NCBI RefSeq assembly: GCF_902806455.1
Contig: NZ_CADCWQ010000001.1
Span: 2,790,001 to 2,854,000 of the forward strand
Direction: 5' to 3'
DNA from: Virgibacillus doumboii
GTDB taxonomy: Bacteria; Bacillota; Bacilli; Bacillales; Amphibacillaceae
DNA: 64,000 nt
Shown: one piece after another, positions 26,263 through 34,485 of the stretch
Layout of the letters: every line of letters begins with the position of its first letter
Position numbering within the stretch: the first letter of the stretch is position 1
The notes under the pieces: model-generated
Database searches by the model: none
Told to the model about the DNA's origin: nothing
What the model saw: only the letters and a program-made list of their open reading frames with translations
Position numbers and translations under genes: made by a program

Positions 26263-27129
26263 CTAGGTGTATCCCTGTATCCCTCTCGAAAATGCCAGTT
26301 CATCCCCATTCTCGATTCCATGAAGCGCTTCCTGCAATGCGAATGTTTTTTGATAGAATACAGCACGTTTCTCAATCTCAGGGTCATCAAAGTAATGACC
26401 AATACAAAGTTTAAAAAAGTCATATCCGTAGCTGGCCAATATACCTGCAAAATCATAGGCAGGGTCACCAAAGCCGGACTCACCAAAGTCTATGACACCT
26501 GTTAATTGAAGGTTGTCACCATCCCATAGAATATTTGATGCACCAAAATCACCGTGAATCAGGGTTGGTGTGAAATGAAAATCATCAATCCGTTCAAAAA
26601 AATCCTCAAACAGGGTGGACACTTCATTCTTTGCATCATCGCGCATATATGGATAGAGCTTCAATTGAATTTTTTCAAACAGCTCCTTATATTCATCAAA
26701 AATAGGTACCGATTCGTCAGGCAGGTCCTTCTTGGAATAAGCATGTAATCTGATAAGAAAATTCACTAATGTTAATGATCGTATATCTAGTTTAGGCTTA
26801 TCTTCAACATTCGAAAATTCATCTGGCCGTATAATATGCCCTTCGATCATAGGATAGCCGGTAAACACTTTCCCCACCTCTAATTTGTCAAAAGATTGGT
26901 AAATAGGATCTGGAGTATGTATCTTCATGCCTTTTTTTATAAGTCCCAGTATTTTTGTCTCTTTATATAACTTATCAATTCCAGCTTTATATTTTGGAAA
27001 ACGGAATACCAGGGAATCGTTGATTATCAGTACATCATTATTTTGACCTGTTTCATTCTTTTCGACTTTTTCGATAGACAAATCAGGATAAACCTGATTG
27101 ATTCTATCGGTATATTGCTCTATTTCCAT
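26263..27129 (-). CDS. APH-family phosphotransferase (aminoglycoside phosphotransferase-like)
   Basis: The 288-residue kinase-fold protein has the catalytic loop LIHGDFGASNILWD and the metal-binding VIDFGESGFGDPAYDFAG, as in APH(2'')-type enzymes and related small-molecule kinases. The ATG at 27129 is chosen for AAAGGAG 7 nt upstream. It may phosphorylate an antibiotic or a sugar-like metabolite. The nearby Nudix, GNAT and VOC genes point to a detoxification cluster. Resistance is not established. Confidence 0.85.
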   Translation of the reverse strand: MEIEQYTDRINQVYPDLSIEKVEKNETGQNNDVLIINDSLVFRFPKYKAGIDKLYKETKILGLIKKGMKIHTPDPIYQSFDKLEVGKVFTGYPMIEGHIIRPDEFSNVEDKPKLDIRSLTLVNFLIRLHAYSKKDLPDESVPIFDEYKELFEKIQLKLYPYMRDDAKNEVSTLFEDFFERIDDFHFTPTLIHGDFGASNILWDGDNLQLTGVIDFGESGFGDPAYDFAGILASYGYDFFKLCIGHYFDDPEIEKRAVFYQKTFALQEALHGIENGDELAFSRGIQGYT

Positions 27130-27142
27130 TGTGTAACTCCTT

Positions 27143-27547
27143 TCAAATACCATTTGTATTCATCAAAACAACCCGCCATCCGTCCGGGTCCTCAACCGTA
27201 AGGCCTTTTTCCTTCCAGTAGTCATTCTCGGGCGGTACATCCGGATAACCCATCTTAAGCAATCGATTTGCGATATAGTCAACTTCACTTTTGTTGGGAA
27301 TATAAAAAACAAGGAGATTATCCTCGGTTGGTGCCGGACATGGACTTCCATCTGCATGTTTCGTAAATTCCAGGTGATAAGCTGCATTAGGTATCCCTAA
27401 AATAACCCCTGAATACCCGTCATGATTGGTAAAGTCTGTTAATCGTTCCAGTCCAATGCCTTTTTCATAAAACGCAATAACCTCTTCAAATTTATCTGTC
27501 GGTCGTGCAACTCTGATTTGTACGGCTGAAAAATCGTTGAATTGCAT
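27143..27547 (-). CDS. Glyoxalase/VOC-fold protein
   Basis: This 134-residue protein has the paired beta-alpha-beta-beta-beta modules of the vicinal oxygen chelate fold, with FYEKGIGLERL near the start and VEDPDGWRVVLMN at the end. The ATG at 27547 has AAGGAG 7 nt upstream. It is adjacent to a second VOC protein (27552), so together they may be a tandem pair. The substrate is unknown. Confidence 0.85.
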   Translation of the reverse strand: MQFNDFSAVQIRVARPTDKFEEVIAFYEKGIGLERLTDFTNHDGYSGVILGIPNAAYHLEFTKHADGSPCPAPTEDNLLVFYIPNKSEVDYIANRLLKMGYPDVPPENDYWKEKGLTVEDPDGWRVVLMNTNGI

Positions 27548-27551
27548 ATTA

Positions 27552-27914
27552 TCACTCCTTAATCTCGTTAAGTTCGATTCGGTTGCCATCGGGGTCCATA
27601 AATACTGCTATTATTCCCCAATCAAATTCTAAACGTTTATGTAAAAGCTTGACTCCACGCTCTTCCAACTTATGTACCGCTTCTTCAAGAGAAGTTAGAT
27701 CAAACCGTAGTACTACCGGGTTTTGCTGCCTGTTTTTCTCAGCATCGGATCCGAATCCGCCTTTTTCGACCATTAAATATCCGCCATGAACATCAAATGA
27801 TACCAGGGTTTCTTTTTCAAACCGGACGTCTAATTGAAGCTTGTTTTTATAAAAATCAATGCACTTTTCATAGTTTTCAACAAATAAAATTGTTCCAAAT
27901 TCCTTGAAGTTCAT
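27552..27914 (-). CDS. Glyoxalase/bleomycin-resistance-like VOC protein (120 aa)
   Basis: A single-domain VOC protein with FYKNKLQLDVRF at the start and FMDPDGNRIELNE at the C terminus, the usual positions for metal ligands or the degenerate binding site of bleomycin-binding relatives. GAGGGG precedes the ATG. It is 4 bp upstream of the second VOC gene and presumably co-transcribed. Confidence 0.87.
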   Translation of the reverse strand: MNFKEFGTILFVENYEKCIDFYKNKLQLDVRFEKETLVSFDVHGGYLMVEKGGFGSDAEKNRQQNPVVLRFDLTSLEEAVHKLEERGVKLLHKRLEFDWGIIAVFMDPDGNRIELNEIKE

Positions 27915-27954
27915 AATACCCCTCTTTCATGAATAATTGACCAGCAGATAATTT

Positions 27955-28052
27955 AACTGGAGATAAATCAAAATAACAGGAGATGAGAATGTTTAACAGG
28001 AGATCAGTAGTTTTATCAGGAGAACGGTAAAATTTATCTGGAGATGCTCCTG
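27955..28052. repeat. 20-21 bp phased degenerate repeat array D
   Basis: Five units centred on CAGGAGAT/CTGGAGAT start at about 27955, 27975, 27995, 28015 and 28036. The last unit lies inside the final codons of the GNAT gene. Spacers differ in sequence, but the period is close to two helical turns. Confidence 0.65.
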
Positions 28053-28546
28053 ATATCCTCCCAGCCGTATGCTATTTCTTTATGTTTCTCACTATCGATT
28101 TCCAGTTCCTGATACCCCAGTTTCTTGCCGCCCATCTTTTCATAAAAATGTTTAGAATCGTTATCCTCCAGCACCCACACAAGCATGGAGGTAAAACCGT
28201 CATGAAGAAGGTCGTCAACTACTGCCTCAACAAGCTTCCGGCCGATTCCTGTGCCCTGGTATTCTTTGAAAATATAAATGGCATAAAGCTCGCCAGCATA
28301 ACCGGGATAGTTGCCTTCACGCTCTTTCCCGCCGTTTGCAAATCCAACTACTCTGCCGTCATTGTTTTCGGCAACAAATACACTTTGTGCAGACGCAATA
28401 TGCTCCCATCGCTTGGTGCGGTTGTCGTAGGACATCCGATCCAGAAAGGAATCAGCAACTATCCCTTTATATGTGGTGCGCCAACTGTCAACGTGAACTT
28501 TCGCTATTTGCGGGGCGTCCTGCTTGGTTGCCTTTCTTATTTTCAT
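28034..28546 (-). CDS. GNAT-family N-acetyltransferase (170 aa)
   Basis: The core EYQGTGIGRKLVEAVVDDLL (about 94-113) and a HFYEKMGGKKLG block identify the GNAT fold. AAGGAG precedes the ATG. The N terminus IRKATKQDAPQIAKVHVDSW is typical of RimI-like GNAT proteins. Its last codons overlap the repeat array at 27955-28052. The acceptor is unknown. Confidence 0.9.
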   Translation of the reverse strand: MKIRKATKQDAPQIAKVHVDSWRTTYKGIVADSFLDRMSYDNRTKRWEHIASAQSVFVAENNDGRVVGFANGGKEREGNYPGYAGELYAIYIFKEYQGTGIGRKLVEAVVDDLLHDGFTSMLVWVLEDNDSKHFYEKMGGKKLGYQELEIDSEKHKEIAYGWEDIRSISR

Positions 28547-28568
28547 AGATTCAAGCTCCTTCCATTAA

Positions 28569-29003
28569 CTATTCTGTACCCGAGCTCCATCGCATCTTCG
28601 TTAAAAGCTCATAGTTTTTTGTCCGGACCATACGAATACCATGCTTTTCAGCAAAACTTTGCAACTCATCATATACACTATTTGGATGAAAGTCTATTAT
28701 TCTTAGATTCAGACCATCTTTCACTTTTACAATAGCACACTTCTTCGCCCAGCCGGCTCGCTTTAATTTTAGTTCTGTAATTTGAACGGATTCCGAAGTT
28801 TTTTTATAAAAAGTTATGCCGAATATAGTTGCTTTGTAAATAAGTTTATTATCAACAATACGTAATGCAAAACTCATGAAAGCAAGCAGCAAAATAAATA
28901 TGGTAAGAAATATGTAATAAATGCTATACTCAACTACTAATTGAATCGAAAACACTGCAAGGAGTATAAACCAAATGCTCCCCGAATTCCCTTTATATGT
29001 CAT
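28569..29003 (-). CDS. Membrane protein with PH-like domain (144 aa)
   Basis: Two hydrophobic helices near the N terminus (about 9-47) are followed by a soluble beta-rich region with KLIYKATIFGITFYKK, similar to bacterial PH-like domains of YdbS/YdbT type. No catalytic residues are seen. It lies among small membrane protein genes. Function is unknown. Confidence 0.65.
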   Translation of the reverse strand: MTYKGNSGSIWFILLAVFSIQLVVEYSIYYIFLTIFILLLAFMSFALRIVDNKLIYKATIFGITFYKKTSESVQITELKLKRAGWAKKCAIVKVKDGLNLRIIDFHPNSVYDELQSFAEKHGIRMVRTKNYELLTKMRWSSGTE

Positions 29004-29013
29004 TTAACATACC

Positions 29014-29190
29014 TCAATCCTTATCCAGATCATCTTTAGGTTGAAACTTTGCTTCCTTAAAACCGTTCTTTTGTTTCAGCATTTTACCGACTTCCGAACT
29101 GTCAATCCCGTGTCTGACTGCCACTGTTATGACAAGGTAAGCTATGTAAATTGATAAAGCCAGAAACACTAAATTGATAATAAATCCCAT
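29014..29190 (-). CDS. Small single-pass membrane protein (58 aa)
   Basis: The ATG at 29190 has GGAGG 7 nt upstream. A hydrophobic helix (about 3-27) is followed by a charged tail with repeated lysines and aspartates. The gene fills the space between two other small membrane protein genes. No family is recognised. Confidence 0.65.
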   Translation of the reverse strand: MGFIINLVFLALSIYIAYLVITVAVRHGIDSSEVGKMLKQKNGFKEAKFQPKDDLDKD

Positions 29191-29241
29191 TTCAACGCCT
29201 CCTTTATAACTTTCATACTAACACAAAAAAAGAGAAGAAGA

Positions 29242-29469
29242 CTATGCTTCCTCTCCAATACTGTTCCTTCGTATATAAATACCAATAAACCCAAATAGAA
29301 CCGCAAAAAGACCAATCCACATGTGTTCCATGAATGCCGCAACAGAAAAAGTCAAAAACATCACTGCAAACATGGCATGCATATACCGTTGGGCTAAGCT
29401 TTTCTCATTGACCGCGCTGAACGATTCGATTAAGACCATTAAAATATTGACCAAACCAATCCAGAGCAT
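29242..29469 (-). CDS. Small membrane protein (75 aa)
   Basis: Two to three hydrophobic helices are seen, with AAGGAGGAG upstream of the ATG. It is the last gene after the ABC-2 exporter pair, 11 bp from the permease stop, so it may be co-transcribed with it. Function is unknown. Confidence 0.65.
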   Translation of the reverse strand: MLWIGLVNILMVLIESFSAVNEKSLAQRYMHAMFAVMFLTFSVAAFMEHMWIGLFAVLFGFIGIYIRRNSIGEEA

Positions 29470-29480
29470 ACGTCTCCTCC

Positions 29481-31238
29481 TTAATACAGGCTGCCGGATT
29501 TTTTACCAAGTGATGGTTTCGTTTTCGTATCCTGAACCATATCAATTTCGATTCCCTTATCAAATTTCCGGGAAGCAGCTTTTGTAAACATATAGGCAGT
29601 CCCAAGTGAAATAATCATCATCAGGAGGATTCCTGTTACAGCCACTAATACCGGGTTTGCCGCTTTCCAGGACAGCAAGGTATAGACAAATCCTGCTATC
29701 AAACCAATAAATCCATCAATTTGCAGACTGCCTTCATGGAAAACACCCATCGCCTCAGTCGGAACCAGCATAAGAACGAACGGAATAAGCGCGAGGAACA
29801 GGTAAACGTAGGAAGTAACAAGCAAAAGGATTGCTGTTCCAAATTTCAGCCGGTTCTGCGGATTGGCCGGATTATATTTGGCACCAATTGTACCTAGCCA
29901 CAATCCGATTCCACTGATTCCAAGGGTTATGAAAGCCTTCATTGCAATTCCAGCGATAAATTGGATAAAGGTCCAACCGAAAAATATCCCCAGCGCAATT
30001 TCAATAACCGTTAAAATAACAAACGGAATAAGCCAGCTGATCCACAACTTTCCGTATGCAATATTTTTCCCTGAAAGCGGAAGAACACGCAGAATCCATA
30101 CGGACGTTGCTTCTCTGGCGATTGACGATGCAGCCAGCTGACCGTTGAACATGGCATAAATAAACAGGAATACTGCCTGTGCGATTGGCCACGATATTTC
30201 ATTTGGCCCACGCAGATCGCTGATACTGGCACCGCCGCTTAGAAAGCCGATAAATCCAAATACAATAAAGAATACGATAGGCAGGAATACGAGCCATTCC
30301 CGCATATCACGTTTGATTGCAAACCATTCTTTTTTTCCAACTGCGATGATTGGATGTCGCAACTTAGACCCTGATTGTTTTGCGGCAGATTTCCTCTTTC
30401 TTTTCCCGCCGCCTTCACTCAGTTTAATCCAGCCGGTTCGAAAGCCTTTTTCAACCAATGAAGAGGTTATGATAAAACTGATAATTGCCAGCAGGATAAT
30501 CAGTACAAACGGCAACAGAAATTCCATTGATCCTGCTGCGGCATTTGCAACAGCATTTGCCGCCCAGTTGACGGGAACCCACTCCGGAAACAAAGGCAGC
30601 CCTGCCAATAGCAGTTCACTCATTGGCTGATCATTCGCCAGGTTCGGAATCATAAACAGTAAATAGACAAATACCCCTGACAATACACTCATCGCTGTCA
30701 TGAACTCATTTGCCTTGCTTGCCGGAACAACTTGAATCAAAAGCAGGTTAAATAAATAGGCAATCGAAAGCCCGATTGCGACTACAGATATGAGAACAAG
30801 AATCATAACCGGATAATAGAGCAGGCTTGCGTCGATTAATATGCCGTAAATGAATAATGGTACGACAAAAAAAGTGAAAATAAGTAACGGTATGCCGGCG
30901 AAACTTTGCAGATATTTTACCCAGAAGATGTTTCTTGTCGGGATTGGCAGCGTAAACAGGAGTTCAAGGTCTGTTGCTGCATATAAATGCTTGAATACTT
31001 GCGGAAGACCAAGCAGAATAATAAGTCCGATTATTACAAGAAATCCATATGACAGGATGCCTGTTAAGACTGACCCTGTAATTGATTCACCGATTGCCCA
31101 TACGCCTCTGGACAGGAAATATAAAAGGACCGCCAGAACACCAAATGAGAATACATAATTTGCGTACGTTTTTTTAGCTTGTGACTGAAATGTATTTTTG
31201 AGAATCTTCCACTGGTTTTTTAACAGAACATTCATCAT
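29481..31238 (-). CDS. ABC-2 type exporter permease (585 aa)
   Basis: This large membrane protein has about twelve hydrophobic helices in two sets separated by a basic cytosolic loop (KRKRKSAAKQSG), as in two-half ABC-2 permeases of Firmicutes (YthQ/EcsB-like layout). Its ATG overlaps the stop of the ATPase gene by 4 bp, so they are translationally coupled and form one transporter. The cargo is unknown. Confidence 0.88.
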   Translation of the reverse strand: MMNVLLKNQWKILKNTFQSQAKKTYANYVFSFGVLAVLLYFLSRGVWAIGESITGSVLTGILSYGFLVIIGLIILLGLPQVFKHLYAATDLELLFTLPIPTRNIFWVKYLQSFAGIPLLIFTFFVVPLFIYGILIDASLLYYPVMILVLISVVAIGLSIAYLFNLLLIQVVPASKANEFMTAMSVLSGVFVYLLFMIPNLANDQPMSELLLAGLPLFPEWVPVNWAANAVANAAAGSMEFLLPFVLIILLAIISFIITSSLVEKGFRTGWIKLSEGGGKRKRKSAAKQSGSKLRHPIIAVGKKEWFAIKRDMREWLVFLPIVFFIVFGFIGFLSGGASISDLRGPNEISWPIAQAVFLFIYAMFNGQLAASSIAREATSVWILRVLPLSGKNIAYGKLWISWLIPFVILTVIEIALGIFFGWTFIQFIAGIAMKAFITLGISGIGLWLGTIGAKYNPANPQNRLKFGTAILLLVTSYVYLFLALIPFVLMLVPTEAMGVFHEGSLQIDGFIGLIAGFVYTLLSWKAANPVLVAVTGILLMMIISLGTAYMFTKAASRKFDKGIEIDMVQDTKTKPSLGKKSGSLY

Positions 31239-32020
31239 TTGGTATCACCCTGATCGGTGATTTCACTTATCAGCGCCTGCTGATCTTCTCCGCCGGTCAA
31301 CTCAAGGAAAATATCCTCAAGACTCTGTTGGGCATCACCACCACTGCTTTTCAGCTCATCCATCGTTCCGAGCGCAATGATATCTCCATCCAAAATAATC
31401 CCGACCCGGTCACACATCTGTTCAGCAATTTCAAGAATGTGGGTTGAAACAAATGCCGTCATGCCATTATCGCATAGCTCACGCAGCAGGTTTTTCAGAC
31501 TGCGTGCACTCTTCGGATCAAGCCCCACTGTCGGCTCATCAAGAAACAATACATCCGGTTCATGCACCAATGCACCGCAAATCGCAATTTTCTGCTTCAT
31601 CCCGTGTGAGTAACTCTCAATTAAGTCATTCGCCTGGTCGGTAAGGTTAAAAATTTGCAGCAATTCTTTTGATTTCGATTGGAACTTTTCTTGTGAAATT
31701 TGGAAAACCGAAGCAATAAACTCCAAATAATCCCATCCGGTTAATTTCGGATACAGGTTTGGCTGGTCCGGTACATAGGCTATCTTCTTTTTTGCCTCGA
31801 TTGGATCTTTCCATATATTAATGCCGGCAATTTCAGCAGAACCGCTTGCCGGCTCAAGCAGGCCGGTCAGCATTTTAATGGTCGTCGTCTTCCCGGCACC
31901 ATTCGGCCCAAGAAAGCCAAACAATTCACCCTTGCCGACTTCAAGATTTAATTCTTTTACAGCTTTATGTCTTCTGTATGTTTTCGATAAGTTTATTAGT
32001 TTAATTGATGCGGCTGCCAT
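31235..32020 (-). CDS. ABC transporter ATP-binding protein (261 aa)
   Basis: A complete nucleotide-binding domain: Walker A GPNGAGKTT, an SYSHGMKQK signature variant, Walker B VLFLDEPTVGLDP and H-loop STH. The sequence is typical of CcmA/YhcG-like ABC-2 export ATPases. GGGGGAG precedes the ATG. It pairs with the downstream permease. The divergent HTH gene at 32170 may control it. Confidence 0.93.
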   Translation of the reverse strand: MAAASIKLINLSKTYRRHKAVKELNLEVGKGELFGFLGPNGAGKTTTIKMLTGLLEPASGSAEIAGINIWKDPIEAKKKIAYVPDQPNLYPKLTGWDYLEFIASVFQISQEKFQSKSKELLQIFNLTDQANDLIESYSHGMKQKIAICGALVHEPDVLFLDEPTVGLDPKSARSLKNLLRELCDNGMTAFVSTHILEIAEQMCDRVGIILDGDIIALGTMDELKSSGGDAQQSLEDIFLELTGGEDQQALISEITDQGDTK

Positions 32021-32110
32021 GCTTCTCCCCCTAAATAATGTATATTTAGTTCAATTGTAACAGATTCCACTGCTAATTATACCGCTTTTTTCAGAAAATG
32101 TAAAAGGAGC

Positions 32111-32140
32111 TTGACAGTAAAGGTTACTTTACAATATACT
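32111..32140 (+). promoter_or_regulatory. Promoter with inverted-repeat operator in the spacer
   Basis: TTGACA (32111-32116) and TATACT (32135-32140) are 18 bp apart. The spacer contains GTAAAG-GTTA-CTTTAC (32117-32132), a perfect 6-bp inverted repeat. A repressor bound there would block RNA polymerase; the HTH protein encoded 30 bp downstream is the likely binder. Confidence 0.7.
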
Positions 32141-32169
32141 ATGATTAAACAATTTACTGGAGCGTAAAC

Positions 32170-32376
32170 ATGAAAAATAAAGTAGCCTTATTCAGAAAAG
32201 AACATGGATATTCACAGGAATTTTTAGCAAAGAAACTTGGCGTATCCAGGCAAACAATCATCTCCATTGAAAAGGAGAAATATAACCCTTCCCTTCCACT
32301 TGCCTTGTTAATTGCGGAAGTATTTGAAACGGAAGTGAAACACATTTTCAGTTTGGAAGAAAGTGACAGACCATAA
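32170..32376 (+). CDS. XRE-family HTH regulator (68 aa)
   Basis: The whole protein is a single helix-turn-helix domain (EFLAKKLGVSRQTIISIEKEK), like the short YgzD/YozG-type regulators that sit upstream of membrane protein genes. It is followed by a membrane protein gene with which it probably forms an operon. An inverted repeat in its promoter suggests self-repression. Confidence 0.88.
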   Translation: MKNKVALFRKEHGYSQEFLAKKLGVSRQTIISIEKEKYNPSLPLALLIAEVFETEVKHIFSLEESDRP

Positions 32377-32395
32377 CTTTTTAGGAGGAATTCAA

Positions 32396-32770
32396 ATGGC
32401 TTCCCGTAAAACTTTTCTTATATTAGGAATCATGGCGTTTCTGCTGACTCTGACACACCTGTCCATATTAATTGCAGCAGGCGAATTTTCATTGAAGCTG
32501 CTTTTTGTATATGGTGCAATTGTATACATGTTATTCGCTATAACCTATTTGCTCCCACAGCTTGAAAAGCAGGATGAGCGAATGAAATTTATTAAGCAAA
32601 AAACCATGCAATATTCAATGATTGCTGTTTTGTTCTATATTGTACTGTTAACAGTCAACATGACAGGAGAATTCGTTCCTTTAGCTGCTGGCGAAATGTT
32701 GAGCCTGCTCATGTCCATGTCCATCGTTACGATTTGGTCAATCTGGATTTTTATGGCGAAAACAAATTAG
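32396..32770 (+). CDS. Four-helix membrane protein (124 aa), HTH-associated
   Basis: The ATG at 32396 follows AGGAGG; the frame upstream overlaps the regulator but lacks a site. About four hydrophobic helices are present, and a charged loop with EKQDERMKFIKQK lies in the middle, a layout common to DUF2178-like proteins partnered with short XRE regulators. Function is unknown. Confidence 0.75.
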   Translation: MASRKTFLILGIMAFLLTLTHLSILIAAGEFSLKLLFVYGAIVYMLFAITYLLPQLEKQDERMKFIKQKTMQYSMIAVLFYIVLLTVNMTGEFVPLAAGEMLSLLMSMSIVTIWSIWIFMAKTN

Positions 32771-32831
32771 GGAGGAAGTCCCCAGATAGTTTGGGGAAAG
32801 TAATACTATTTTTGGAGAGGGGATTTTACAG

Positions 32832-33014
32832 ATGGAATCATTATATTTTGTCGGAGGACTGTTGATATTCGTTTTTATTGGTCATTTGATTCTCCGGAAT
32901 GACGTTGACGAAAATAATAAGCTGACGCGAAAAGGTCATATAAAATTTTGGATCATGATGGCCGTGGTTTTCTTTGGAACGATTACATCAATGAGTATTA
33001 TCCAATTATTATAA
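32832..33014 (+). CDS. Small two-helix membrane protein (60 aa)
   Basis: GAGAGGGG precedes the ATG. Two hydrophobic segments flank a short charged loop (RNDVDENNKLTRKGH). A CCCC/GGGG hairpin lies between it and the preceding gene. It is probably the last member of the XRE regulator operon. Function is unknown. Confidence 0.6.
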   Translation: MESLYFVGGLLIFVFIGHLILRNDVDENNKLTRKGHIKFWIMMAVVFFGTITSMSIIQLL

Positions 33015-33185
33015 AAGATGTGATAAGCACGAAATGCATCGCGGGAAACGGAGTGATTGACAAGGCATCCATTCTTATCTTTACACTGCATGTGCTGACA
33101 TTTAAAAAATCAAAATGGATACCTAAGGAAATCGGTGAAATAAAACCTGCTATCAGCCAGGGAAAATCTGGAGTTATTTTTTGAA

Positions 33186-33758
33186 CTAAATGGTACTCAG
33201 CACATAAAAAACAGTGACCATTATTAACACACCTGCCAGAAGTAATCCTGCCACAAGTCCAATCAAGGTTGTTTTCCAAGTGTACCCTTTAAGGTCTGCT
33301 TCATTAGTTGACCTGTCGACCTTGTATGCATGAAGCAGCAGCATAATGTTGATTGCAACCAGTAAAGCGATAATAAATACCATGAAGAACCGAATGTCAA
33401 TGGAATATTCAGTATTCATATCACGAAACCAGGATGACTGAAACATGAGAAATCCGCCCAGGAAAATATTCACTACATAACTCGCTTTATTCTGTCGCTT
33501 CCATTCCTTTCCCATTTTCTCTTTCTCATACGTTCGAACCTGTTCTACAATCGGAATCCATGATTTGGTGGAATCTTTTTTTATCAAAAAATACACTGAC
33601 TGGATTAGTAAGTATGCACCAAGCAAAAAAATAAGATTGGACAGATTTACCCCTGAATAATTGACAACCACCATATACAACATAAGTACTGTAAATGATA
33701 CAGCGTTTATAAAGATGAATTGTTTTTTGCGCATATTTTTAATTGCTTCTGACGTCAT
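33186..33758 (-). CDS. Membrane protein of unknown function (190 aa)
   Basis: Four hydrophobic helices in two pairs are separated by a cytosolic loop with several lysines and tryptophans (QVRTYEKEKMGKEWKRQ). GGGGGAG precedes the ATG. No known motif is visible. It lies downstream of the repeat array at 33787-33880. Confidence 0.7.
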   Translation of the reverse strand: MTSEAIKNMRKKQFIFINAVSFTVLMLYMVVVNYSGVNLSNLIFLLGAYLLIQSVYFLIKKDSTKSWIPIVEQVRTYEKEKMGKEWKRQNKASYVVNIFLGGFLMFQSSWFRDMNTEYSIDIRFFMVFIIALLVAINIMLLLHAYKVDRSTNEADLKGYTWKTTLIGLVAGLLLAGVLIMVTVFYVLSTI

Positions 33759-33786
33759 AATAGTCTCCCCCTGAATGGTTGATGCA

Positions 33787-33880
33787 AACTTCGGCGATTT
33801 CGTTCTGAACTTCAGCGAATTTGTTCTCTACTTTGGCGTTTTTATAATAATTTCCGGCGATTTCACACAGAACTTCGGTG
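33787..33880. repeat. 21-bp phased repeat array C
   Basis: Units related to AACTTCGGCGATTTCGTTCTG begin near 33787, 33808, 33829, about 33850 and 33871. The GAACTTCGGC core is the same as in arrays A and B beside the NERD gene. The array lies just past the stop of the leftward lipoprotein gene. Confidence 0.75.
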
Positions 33881-33896
33881 TTTTTAAAATTCCAGC

Positions 33897-34184
33897 CTAT
33901 TCTTGACCTTTTTCCGTTTCTGAAACTGGCATTTTCGTAATTACAATCGGATCATTCAAATTGGCGTTTGGAATTTGCTGGGGTTCATTTTTACTTGGCA
34001 TTGATTGAACATTTTTGGCTTCAGGCGGAAGGGGGTCATCTACGGAATCCATAATAATGACTTCCCGCTCCAAACGATCTTTTTTGTAATCGTCCTGCTC
34101 GCCATCGACATCCTGCGAAACGTCTGCATTACTACACCCGAACAATGCCAAACTTACCATCATAATGAACGTTATTTTTTTCAA
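33897..34184 (-). CDS. Small lipoprotein (95 aa)
   Basis: TTG at 34184 has GAGGTG 6 nt upstream and is preferred over the GTG at 34193. A signal peptide ends in LALFGC (lipobox), after which the protein is acidic and proline-rich with no domain. It would be lipid-anchored outside. Function is unknown. Confidence 0.7.
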   Translation of the reverse strand: MKKITFIMMVSLALFGCSNADVSQDVDGEQDDYKKDRLEREVIIMDSVDDPLPPEAKNVQSMPSKNEPQQIPNANLNDPIVITKMPVSETEKGQE

Positions 34185-34226
34185 TCCCAACACCTCGTTT
34201 CTTCTTTGACGCTATCATAACATAAA

Positions 34227-34259
34227 CAGCACACGAACCAATTGACTATTCGTGTGCTG
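34227..34259. terminator. Hairpin between sspP and the lipoprotein gene
   Basis: CAGCACACGAA and TTCGTGTGCTG form an 11-bp perfect stem with an 11-nt loop. On the plus side the stem is followed by CCAGGATTTTT. It probably ends the leftward sspP transcript. Confidence 0.65.
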
Positions 34260-34268
34260 CCAGGATTT

Positions 34269-34421
34269 TTACATATCATGATCTGATTTCTGTTTTTGCC
34301 GTGAATGGTTCCGTTGTTTTACCTTATGCGAGCCCTGCAACGGTTCGCCGTATGGCTGCTTGGGGCTTTTTGGCAAATTCGGCTGCTCCTGCTGTTTTGG
34401 TCCTTTAGGTCTTCCACCCAT
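34269..34421 (-). CDS. sspP: Small acid-soluble spore protein P-like (50 aa)
   Basis: The ATG at 34421 follows AAAGGAGG. The C-terminal half (EPLQGSHKVKQRNHSRQK, then HDM at the end) matches the conserved tail of SspP/CotL-type minor small acid-soluble spore proteins. The N-terminal half is Pro/Lys/Gln-rich and differs. Such proteins are made in the forespore under sigma-G and packed in the spore core. It indicates that the organism forms spores. Confidence 0.85.
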   Translation of the reverse strand: MGGRPKGPKQQEQPNLPKSPKQPYGEPLQGSHKVKQRNHSRQKQKSDHDM

Positions 34422-34485
34422 GTATAAATTCCTCCTTTGCTAATCATTATTAGCTTTTGACGAGGAAAAAAATCTATACTTTAAA

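Noticed and set aside
26055..26486. 143-residue minus-strand frame
   Set aside because: It overlaps the APH-like gene in another frame and has no domain.
24235..27129. Firm aminoglycoside-resistance assignment for the nucleotidyltransferase and APH-like genes
   Set aside because: Only fold-level motifs are visible; substrate-specific features cannot be confirmed.
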